From the NCBI RefSeq assembly GCF_019320115.1, contig NC_089581.1, forward strand, positions 11,099,707-11,163,706: 64,000 bases of DNA. Reading direction: 5' to 3'. Below the pieces are notes generated by a model. It did not search any database. It saw only the letters and a program-made list of their open reading frames with translations, and had not been told where the DNA came from. Source of the DNA: Miscanthus floridulus. Its lineage: Eukaryota; Streptophyta; Magnoliopsida; Poales; Poaceae. Shown here piece after piece: positions 56,640 through 64,000 of the stretch (its first letter is position 1; each line of letters starts with the position of its first letter). The position numbers and the translations under genes are program-made.

Positions 56640-56779
56640 GCACGGCAGACTCACGCGCACGCAGGCCGCAGGCGAGTGCTCACTCGGGCCGGGTCCATTC
56701 TGGGCTAATTGTCTGGGCCGGGTCTCAGTCGTCGCCCTCCCGTCGGTCCGATGACGCGGCGGCGCCTGGTCGACGACAT
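56640..56779 (-). pseudogene. 5' stub of an F-box gene, second copy
   Basis: The minus strand from 56779 reads MSSTRRRRVIGPTGGRR, parallel to the stub at 15785 and to the F-box genes here, then runs out of similarity. The upstream flank (56780-56990) matches 15786-16070. Confidence 0.55.
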
Positions 56780-57340
56780 GCGGCATGCCGGGATTCCTCA
56801 GGCTTTTCCGCTCGTGGAAGCTCGCGCGCATCATTTTAATGTGCTTGTCGAATTCTAGAGCCTCTCGGACTCGGCCGGTAGCATGACACGGCAACACGAG
56901 CCGGCTTGTCAGACCCCACAAGAAGAGGCCAGAATCGGCACGATGAATCCGATTCGCCAGGGCCGTAGCAACACGCGCAGCAGGCTAGGCTTGTGGTTGT
57001 GGGGATGCAAACAGATGGATGGAAATAGGCGGTAAAAATCCTCTTCCCAGCATATAGTGTCTACGTTTGATCACCGGATACAGGGCCGAGTTCAGAATAG
57101 GCGTGTATGGAAACGGGAGCGGAAACAAATAAACAGGGACGAAATTTCAACGGAAATGGACGAAAAGCGGAAACTTCTACGTTGGGATTACACGCTCGAT
57201 ATAGCCATTGCATATACTTCAATATTGTACACGGAGCTATGAGCTATGCAAATTGCACTAGCAACCGACTGACAGTTGACAATATAGATAAGTGCATAAA
57301 TCACATACACAACTCACAAGTGCACATAGGAGTAGATCTT
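56720..57340. repeat. segmental duplication, copy 2 (partner at 15700-16460)
   Basis: Same order and orientation of matching blocks as copy 1, including GATGACGCGGCGGCGCCTGG, CACGATGAATCCGATTCG, ATTTCAACGGAAATGGACG and GAGCTATGCAAATTGCACTA. Confidence 0.8.
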
Positions 57341-57444
57341 TGTTGCACAAGACTAGATACAAGCACCACAATTCCACAAACCACATTTATAGTCGTTGAT
57401 ACAAGTACCATTAATATTGGTCGCAGACTCGCAGAGAACAGCCG

Positions 57445-57640
57445 CCCTGAGCACGCCGGCGATGTCCCGCACCCACCGTCTGTTAGCCAAGGCCTCCTTG
57501 ACCGAGCGTCCATGCGCCCTCCTCCTGGGCACCGCCGCGAACAGCGCCGGTGCGAACCGCCTGATAGGCCCAGCGGGCAGCCAGGAATCGCACCAGAACT
57601 TGGCCGAGCTCCCGTCACCGAGGACCACCATGACTTATAT
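57445..57640 (-). pseudogene. L1 LINE ORF2 scrap
   Basis: The minus strand reads VLGDGSSAKFWCDSWLPAGP, then FAPALFAAVPRRRAHGRSVK and EALANRRWVRDIAG, the segment between RT and the zinc-binding domain of plant L1 ORF2. Only about 65 codons remain. Confidence 0.65.
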
Positions 57641-58560
57641 AAGGAGAGATTATTAGAGTTTCGTCAGGTAGAAACGAGGCGACAGCGTTTCAAACTGTCT
57701 AGGAAACCGGGTGAAACTAGTCGTTTCATCTCTAACCTTTTTTTCCCGATCGGCTGCAACTACTGCATGCGCCCTGCCCCCGGCTATCTCACCTCCTCTC
57801 CTTCCTCCGGCTTGCAACCGCAGATCTGAATTTAGTGCAGCCTGAAGGTTTCTCCAACTGTTTCCCTACTAGCACATGTTTACTGACAACATGCAGCAGA
57901 CCTGCTACTCCAAACATGAGCAATTGTTAGCCTTTTCCCCCCTCAAATTGTTAAGCTTTGCCCATTTGGCAGCCTCCCCCCTCTCCAATCCAGAAAGTAT
58001 TTCTCCAACTTTGGAAGTTCAGTGAAAGGTTTCTCCAACAGTTACAGTTTACCTGCAGTTCAGAAAGTTCAATGCAAGACAAGTAGTGATAGCACGTTCT
58101 CTCTTCAATCTTGATCTGAACATGCTAGTGTTCTGGTATCTGTCTTCGTCTCTTGTACGGTTCTACCTGACCTTGAGTGATAGCTTATCCTGTGAATAGA
58201 TCGTGTGGGCCCAAATTCGTGTGATTTGTTTGTCCGGATTGGAGAGAAATTAATTAGCCAACGTGGCATGCTTGGAAACCGTGAAATAAAATCCACCACT
58301 GTGATTGATCTCAGTGGAGTGTTTCGTAGCCTTATTTTCAAGACTATCATGTCACACACACACACATATATATAATAAAATAAAACTTAGATGAAATATC
58401 CACTCTCAATGAAAAGTTTTATCCTATAGTTTAGAGACATTTAATTTCATGACTCATATAGAGTTGGTAATCGTACATTCGTGCCAAGAGAGTTCTCATT
58501 TCTTTAATCTCTTCTTAAAAACGTTGACATGTCATAAAAGATGTCTATGTGAAAGCCTAT
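57641..58560. other. spacer, no gene recognised
   Basis: Mixed composition with a short CA repeat (about 58351-58365). It ends in CCTAT, the left target duplication of the solo LTR. Confidence 0.45.
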
Positions 58561-60554
58561 TGTCGGGGACCAATACGAGGGTACCCGAAGAGAAGAGGCT
58601 AATGATCATCAACATTAATTCATCCGAACAGTCAATAGCGCGACTACGGCTCCAACCGACCCCAGGTGCACGGGCTCTGCCTCGCCCGACCTCTGGGGGC
58701 GGGCTCCGCCTAGCCCGACACCAAGGCCGCGGGCTCCGTCTCGCTCGACCCTTGGGTTTGCCCTCCGCCTCGCCCGGCCTCTGGGGGAAGACTCCGCCTC
58801 GCCCGACCCCGAGGCCGCGGGCTCCACCTCGCACGACTCCAAGGCCGCGGACTCCACCTCGCCCGATCCTTGGGTTTGCGTTCCGCCTCGCCCAGCCTCT
58901 AGGGAGGGCTCCACCTCGCCCGACCCCAAGGTCGCGGGCTCCGCCTTGCCTGACCCTTGGGTTTGCGCTCCGCCTCGCCCGACCTCGAGGCTGCGGGCTC
59001 TGCCTCACTCGGCCTCTGGGGGAAGGCTCCGCCTCGCCCAATCCGGAGGCCATGGACTTCGTCTCGCCCGACGGAGACCCATGCCACCGCCAACCACTCT
59101 AGGTCCAAGTGTATGGGCCTAGGTCAAAGCTCTAACACTAGGGAGGAGACCGACACGCCCCGATGTAACCCGCATGAAGGAGTCGGCCTAACCAGCGTGG
59201 GGCATCCTGCTGCTCCCTACCCGTCTCTCGACAGCGGCCCGAGCCATCTGATCGACCTGGGCGAGCTGCTGGCCTCTCCTCGATGGAGATTCCGCAGGTG
59301 GACCCCCCACACCCTTCCTGGGAAGGCGGAGGCTAAAGCTCAGGGTGCGGGGACAAAAACTCTGATCACGCTGGTGAGCAAAAATGCCGTAGCCGTTGGG
59401 GCGTAGGTTTCTTGCAGTCCGACTAGTTTTACTCAGAGTTTGTTTCCACACACCTTGCCTTTTATTTTTTTTAACGTGATAAAGGGTCAGGCATAGAGAA
59501 TGTCTACCGAATAGACCCTCTTGGCAGACCCTGTGTGAGGCCCGACCCCTTGCCATTGCTGGGGTCGAGGGCTCAATAGCGAAATTAATAAGAGAAAACG
59601 CGCGTAAATTAAGGGTGACCCGTCTCTCGGCAGCGGCTCGAACCGTACGATCAATTTGGGTGACCTACTGGCACAGGACTTACCTCGATAGCACGAGTGA
59701 TGGGTTCGAGGAGCTCTTACCGGATATGTTCGAGTGGAATCCGGGTCCGTCATTCGTGACGGAGTCGGCATAACCCGCATGGGGCATCCTACTGCCCCTT
59801 ACCCATCTCTCGACAACGGCCAAGCCGTCCAATTGACTTGTGTGACCCGCTGACATAGGACTTATGGCGCCTGGTGGACCAACATGTCCTTATCGGATCG
59901 CTCTGAGGGCGTGCGCTGACTAGCGTCGAGCTCGCGTCGTCGGGACAGCGAGCTCTCGGTCTGCTGCGCCGGAGTGGAGCGTCAGGACGGAGTGGAGCGC
60001 CATGACCGGCAGACGACGCTTGCGCATGGCACCGGTGACAAACAGGGCCACGACATGGAGCTGACCCTGTTGACATCTATAGGGTCGGCGGGACCCGCAT
60101 GAAGGATAAGAAGGACCCGACGATCCTAAAGGACTCTCTCTCTCTCATTCTTCTCCTTTCCTCCGCTGTAACTCATGCTTTCCATTGGCCTATAAAAGGG
60201 AAAGCAGGGAGCCCCATGAAGAAGATCGATTCAGGCCAGACCCGATTGAACCATCACGAATCCATCAAACCTCGAACCGATTAGAACACGACATAAGCAC
60301 ACGGCTGAGTAGCAACTGAGCTCTCGGCACCCGTTCACTCCTTCCATCAGAGACCTAGGATCATTTCCCTCTCTCGCCCGTTTGTAAACCTTACTGCAAA
60401 CTTTTAGTGCTAGTAACACGAGCAGCGACGATGAACTGGACGTAGGGACATTCTGCCGAAACCAGTATAAACCTCATGTCCTCTTAGCACACTATCCGAG
60501 CCAAATGCACAATATTAGAAATTTACTCGTTGGTGGTAACTCGAAACACCGACA
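58561..60554 (+). mobile_element. solo LTR of a Ty3/gypsy-type element (TSD CCTAT)
   Basis: A 1994-bp LTR starting TGTCGGGGACCAATACG and ending CGAAACACCGACA (inverted TGTCGG/CCGACA), flanked by CCTAT at 58556-58560 and 60555-60559. A TATA box TATAAAAG is at 60191-60198. The first third holds a GC-rich minisatellite (58660-59060). Other internal stretches are also repeated (GGGGCATCCT..CCGTCTCTCGACA at 59200, 59630 and 59790). No internal retrotransposon region remains, as expected after LTR-LTR recombination. The gypsy assignment rests on LTR style. Confidence 0.92.
58660..59060. repeat. GC-rich minisatellite in the solo LTR
   Basis: Roughly ten imperfect units of 30-40 bp built on CGGGCTCCGCCTCGCCCGAC followed by either CCCGAGGCCG or CCTTGGGTTTGC. 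Open frames on both strands here are products of the repeat. Confidence 0.85.
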
Positions 60555-60559
60555 CCTAT

Positions 60560-60722
60560 TAAATACAAATGAAACTCATATGAAACTTTCACTGAGACTA
60601 GTCTTAGAACCATGAACATTACACAAAATAGCCCTTAGAAGAAAAGTTAGAAGAACATATAAAAGCCTCACAACCATATAAAAGAGAAGTTAATGTCACG
60701 CAGGGATACACATAAACAACTA
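60560..60722. other. spacer, nothing recognised
   Basis: AT-rich spacer between the solo LTR and the Stowaway MITE. Confidence 0.4.
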
Positions 60723-60826
60723 CTCCCTCCATTTTCAAATCATTATGAGTTGATCTAACTTTTCTACATACATAACATTTACTGTGTAGAAAAAGCCAGA
60801 AAGACTTACAATTTGGAATGGAGGAA
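60723..60826. mobile_element. Stowaway MITE (TSD TA)
   Basis: Starts CTCCCTCCATTTTCAAATC and ends ATTTGGAATGGAGGAA, inverted ends of a 104-bp element, with TA on both sides. The CTCCCTCC terminus is diagnostic of Tc1/mariner Stowaway MITEs in grasses. Confidence 0.8.
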
Positions 60827-60956
60827 TAAGATAATAAGCAACTACCTTATGATGGAACGTGGTCCTCGTGTCAAGAGACCATACAAGGCTAGAGGACCAA
60901 TGCAAAAATGGAGAGATTAGCGCTTGAATGTCTAGAAGCTCGCGTCTGCTGCCCGT

Positions 60957-61069
60957 CCTATTCGTTTCGCTGAAATTCGGCTTATTTTGATGCTTATGCT
61001 ATTTTTTATGAGAGAGAAAATATTGTTTATTCACTGAAAAATGCTGCTAAAGTAGTTCAAGCGAATAGG
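60957..61069. mobile_element. MITE with imperfect inverted ends
   Basis: The left end CCTATTCGTTTCGCTGAA and the reverse complement of the right end (CCTATTCGCTTGAACTAC) are alike, and the centre has TATGAGAGAGAAAATATTG, the same layout as the elements at 5633 and 16817. Confidence 0.55.
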
Positions 61070-61080
61070 GAGGTAGCGTG

Positions 61081-61975
61081 ATTTGCTTCGCCTCATGCTC
61101 CGCACCTGCTGCCTGTCCATGGATGCTGCTTCGTGCTCTGCGCCTGCTATCCATCCATGAATGCAGCTTCGTACTCCGTGCCTACAACCACGCTCATGGA
61201 TACAACTTTGTGCTCTGCGCCTGCTGCTGTGCCCACTTCGCTTGCCACGCGCACACAAGGACCGCTGCGCCCATGAGGACCACCTTCGCCTATGCCTCTT
61301 TGCTGCGGCTGCTCTTGAAACACTTGCAACATAAAGCATTTGTTGCAACATATATCGAAAAAGATGAAACATTTATAACATACACTTGCAACATATGTGT
61401 ATGGGCACTATAACATATGTAACATCTAGATAAAACACTTGCAACATACGTTTGTAATATTTGAAACATACACTTTCAACATACGTATATAACCAGTGCA
61501 ACATATGCAACATCTAGGTAAAACACTTGCAACATACATTTAAAACAGCTGAAACATACATTGCAACATACGTGTATAGTCATTGCAGCATATGCAACAC
61601 CAGATCTACTTTTGCAACATCCAGACGAAACATATGCAACATACATCTAAAACACATGAAACATAAGATTGCAACATGTGCTCATCTACTTGTTGCCCCC
61701 AATGGATGCTTGTTGATGTGGAGCTTATCGTCGGCACGAAGTTCGATGCCACGACGCGGAGGTCGGACCTCGGCTGTGGCGCAGCGTGAGTCCGGGTGGG
61801 AGGCGCAATGTGTGGCGGAGCGCAGCACGTGGCGCGAGGCGTGCGACGCGGGTGACGCGAGTCGAGAACCGCACGCAGCGCGAGGCACAAGTGGGGCGCG
61901 CGAGGCACGAGACCAGTGCGCGCGAGCAGGCGTGTCTGTCCCGTCAGGCCAGACGGACTCTCGGTAGAGAGCATT
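61081..61975. mobile_element. AACAT-repeat GC-rich element, copy 2
   Basis: GC-rich start (61081-61310), then an array of degenerate units such as AAACACTTGCAACATACG and GCAACATCTAG (61320-61680), then a G-rich segment ending near GGCCAGACGGACTCTCGG. This is the same architecture as 12190-13060. It lies just downstream of the intact F-box gene, as copy 1 lies downstream of the F-box pseudogene. Confidence 0.6.
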
Positions 61976-62007
61976 TCCGATGCAAAAATTAAACCAAAAA
62001 TACATGA

Positions 62008-63255
62008 TCAATAAAGTTTCATGGCTACAAGTATAGAGGGCAAATCGATCTCGTGCAAACACGCTTCGATTTTCTTCAACCCATCATGTGCGGCTTCAAT
62101 TTCCTTGAACTCACCATCTGATCCCAGGACGAGTGCCTCTTTCGTTCTGAGGTTGATCCGAACGAGCCCAACATGATGCATTAGCAGTACCACCGTGCTG
62201 CTGAGCTCCCCGAACCCCAAGAAGAGGTCCCGGTGGTCCTTGTAGCGCCCGGTCGGAGCCCTGGAGATGGCCTCCCTCCTGATCACCACCTGCCTGGTCC
62301 ACCTCGCCGAGGCTCCCTCCCCTGGCGTGGCCGCCGACAGATTCCACATGGATATCACGCAGTGCTCCGCGATGATCAGGCTTAGCTTCCCGTCCATCGA
62401 CGCTGCCAGCTGAAGTTCGTCCACCAACCGGTCGACGCATTCCGGCGGCAGCGTGATCAATGTGGGCTTCGCCTCGTCGATGTCTAGACGGACGATGCAC
62501 CAGCCGGAGTAATTATGCAGCCAATGGACGGCGGTGCCTCCTCCGAGGACAAGAGATCCCGGGCGACGTCTGGGAGCGTACCGTGTGAGCTCCAGCTCCC
62601 GCGTGATCTCGGTGATCTCGGTGACGGGGCCCCACCTGCCGTCGTCCTTGGAGTAGATCTGCGTTCGCAGCGACATCGAAGGCCGGGGCCAGCTACTGCT
62701 AACGACAAGCAGTAGGTAGGAGCGGCCTGCGTCGCCGACGGTGAGCAAGGCGACGGTTACCAAGGCATATGATGGGTAACCACCAGCCGTGGCGACGTTC
62801 GCGGTAGGGAGTTGGACCCACTGTATGCTTCGGGTGACGGTGTTCCAAACGAAGAGCCAGTGAGGGTAGGAGCGCCGTTCAAGCAGGACGATGAGACCGC
62901 CTCGTGAGGCCACGGGCTCGGAGTACCTGAGCTTGCGGCCGGCGTTGAAGCCGAGGTGGTTCTGTCGGGGTGCCTCCCCGACGAAGCTCACCCTGATGTC
63001 GCGGTAGATCTCATATTCTGAGATCGCGTAGGACACGCCCAGCAGGAGCGCGCCGTTGGCCTCGACGCGGCGGCCGATGGTCGGGTCTCCCAGGATGGCG
63101 CGCCGGACGGTCTTGGAGGTCGCGGCGCAGCGGACGACGGTTGCCACGTCCACGCGCGCCAAGATCTCGAGGAGGAGGTCAACAGGGATGGGCGGCGGCG
63201 GCTCCACGGCCGTCGTGCCGTCGTGGGAAGTGCAGACACGCTTGGGCGACGACAT
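62008..63255 (-). CDS. F-box protein, grass-type, intact (415 residues)
   Basis: Single-exon gene, start MSSPKRVCTSHDGTTAVEPP at 63255. The F-box spans about residues 20-60 (PPIPVDLLLEILARVDVATV, then VRCAATSKTVRRAIL), which would bind SKP1 in an SCF ubiquitin ligase. The rest is a beta-rich domain with GGLIVLLERRSYPHWLFVWN, LLTVGDAGRSYLLLV, VLGGGTAVHWLHNYSGWCIV, DGKLSLIIAEHCVISMWNLS and VGLVRINLRTKEALVLGSDG, probably the substrate-binding part; I believe this is DUF7595. The length is normal for the family, with no stops or frameshifts. It is a paralogue of the pseudogene at 13479-14666 and in the same orientation. The target protein is unknown. An AACAT-repeat element lies immediately 3'. 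Confidence 0.88.
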   Translation of the reverse strand: MSSPKRVCTSHDGTTAVEPPPPIPVDLLLEILARVDVATVVRCAATSKTVRRAILGDPTIGRRVEANGALLLGVSYAISEYEIYRDIRVSFVGEAPRQNHLGFNAGRKLRYSEPVASRGGLIVLLERRSYPHWLFVWNTVTRSIQWVQLPTANVATAGGYPSYALVTVALLTVGDAGRSYLLLVVSSSWPRPSMSLRTQIYSKDDGRWGPVTEITEITRELELTRYAPRRRPGSLVLGGGTAVHWLHNYSGWCIVRLDIDEAKPTLITLPPECVDRLVDELQLAASMDGKLSLIIAEHCVISMWNLSAATPGEGASARWTRQVVIRREAISRAPTGRYKDHRDLFLGFGELSSTVVLLMHHVGLVRINLRTKEALVLGSDGEFKEIEAAHDGLKKIEACLHEIDLPSILVAMKLY

Positions 63256-64000
63256 GGCCGTCCCGTACGTTCAGGCCGGCCGATCTGTTATGGTTTTCCT
63301 GGTTCGCGTGTCCTTCGCCATTAGCCCATTATGTATGCGCGCACCGGGCGCCCTCATGATCCGAGGCTGCCGTGCAAGAGTCAGACTATAGGAGTAAGTA
63401 GTTGTTAAAATCTAAAATTTTGCTTTGTGTGCACACCGTACCCATAGGTCGCACACCTTGGTTTTTTGGTAGTAGAATGTTAAAAAAAACTTCTTCCAAC
63501 AATTCTCTTTCTTAGACACTTGAAGCCACATTAAGGTTGGTCGAAATTATATCTCCGGCCACTATTTCCAAACATAAGGATGGATTTTTTTTAATAGATT
63601 TTAGACTTCTGGTTTTGAGTTAGGGTGTCCGTAGTTGGCCATAGATGCTTGTCTGACCATCGCTCGGGTGGTTTACCAAAATTGAATCTTTTTTTTTCGA
63701 GACCGTGCGATTACACATGTTTCATTAAGAGGAAGTAGGATTTTTTTAAATTCAACTACGGAGAATTACCATCGGTTGCCGCACATTGAAATAACGTTTT
63801 GCGATATTACAAACCAGTGGGCTGCGCATTGAATCTCCGGCCATTATTTTTAAGATATGACTATATTATTGAGAGGTAGAGGAGGCAATTGAGATTTCAT
63901 TTTAAAATTTCTAGTGTGAGTTATCTCTAGCCGATGTTTTAGGTCTAAGTATAATGAGAGGTAGAGAAGGCATTAGAGATTCTATTTTAGAGGTTGTGAT
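63256..64000. other. F-box upstream region and AT-rich spacer with short repeats
   Basis: GC-rich to about 63390 (probable promoter side, minus strand), then AT-rich. ATCTCCGGCCACTATTT (about 63552) recurs as AATCTCCGGCCATTATTT (about 63832), and GAGAGGTAGAGGAGGCAATT (63872) recurs as GAGAGGTAGAGAAGGCATTA (63956). These may be subterminal repeats of a DNA element running off the right edge. Confidence 0.4.

Noticed and set aside
58660..59060. CRISPR-like regular repeats
   Set aside because: The units are contiguous and degenerate, without unique spacers, in plant nuclear DNA within an LTR. This is a minisatellite.
58449..59406. Frames of 217, 173, 149 and 104 codons
   Set aside because: They come from a GC-rich minisatellite inside a solo LTR and are open on both strands.

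Overview
This window is plant nuclear DNA from a grass, probably of the sorghum/sugarcane/Miscanthus group (the clade is my inference). The evidence is intron-split genes with plant splice sites, grass-type F-box genes, PIF/Harbinger (Tourist) and Stowaway MITEs, CACTA, MULE and Helitron elements, a tRNA-like SINE, RTE- and L1-type LINEs, and long copia and gypsy LTRs. Nothing bacterial, organellar or viral was seen. Two loci look like intact host genes: the first ten coding exons of cytosolic glucose-6-phosphate isomerase (minus strand, 2960-5041, continuing beyond the left edge) and a single-exon F-box gene (minus, 62008-63255). Everything else is transposons, gene fragments or AT-rich spacer.

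Layout. 1-2880: decayed RTE-type LINE inside an intron of the isomerase gene. 2960-5530: isomerase exons, 5' leader and GC-rich upstream region. 5600-9400: AT-rich spacer with a cluster of MITEs. 9600-13450: LTR-like debris, an orphan last exon of succinate dehydrogenase flavoprotein, a GC-rich element with AACAT repeats, and a dimeric Tourist MITE. 13479-16460: F-box pseudogene with one premature stop and a triplicated 5' end, plus the 5' stub of a second F-box gene. 16800-20560: MITEs and LINE/gypsy debris. 20560-24211: a 3.65-kb Ty3/gypsy LTR abutting an L1 fragment, which meets a second L1 fragment tail to tail. 27314-28169: Harbinger-like element with TTA target duplication. 28975-30760: a TORTIFOLIA1-like gene whose middle is replaced by a 1.25-kb block; the same block recurs at 32580-33855 and carries a fragment of a DAR/MTG1-type GTPase.

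34429-54990 is the most interesting part. A copia-type family contributes three LTRs. LTR A is flanked on both sides by GTACT, like a solo LTR. LTR C is followed by the same GTACT and the same right flank. LTR B sits between internal sequences, as in a tandem LTR-internal-LTR array. The right flank is therefore present twice, once carrying a 3.0-kb Pack-MULE (9-bp target duplication; empty site visible in the other copy) that holds three correctly spliceable 5' exons of the SPIKE1 DOCK-GEF gene. The complete copia unit has gag and a large 3' ORF but no visible pol, and all eight stops in the 3' ORF are TAG where CAG would fit. Either an ectopic recombination or a haplotype mis-join in the assembly could explain the structure.

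55000-64000: a broken DUF3615-like gene, a second copy of the F-box 5' flank, an L1 scrap, a textbook solo LTR (CCTAT target duplications), a Stowaway MITE, a second AACAT-repeat element and the intact F-box gene. The AACAT element lies just downstream of both F-box genes, which suggests they were duplicated together.
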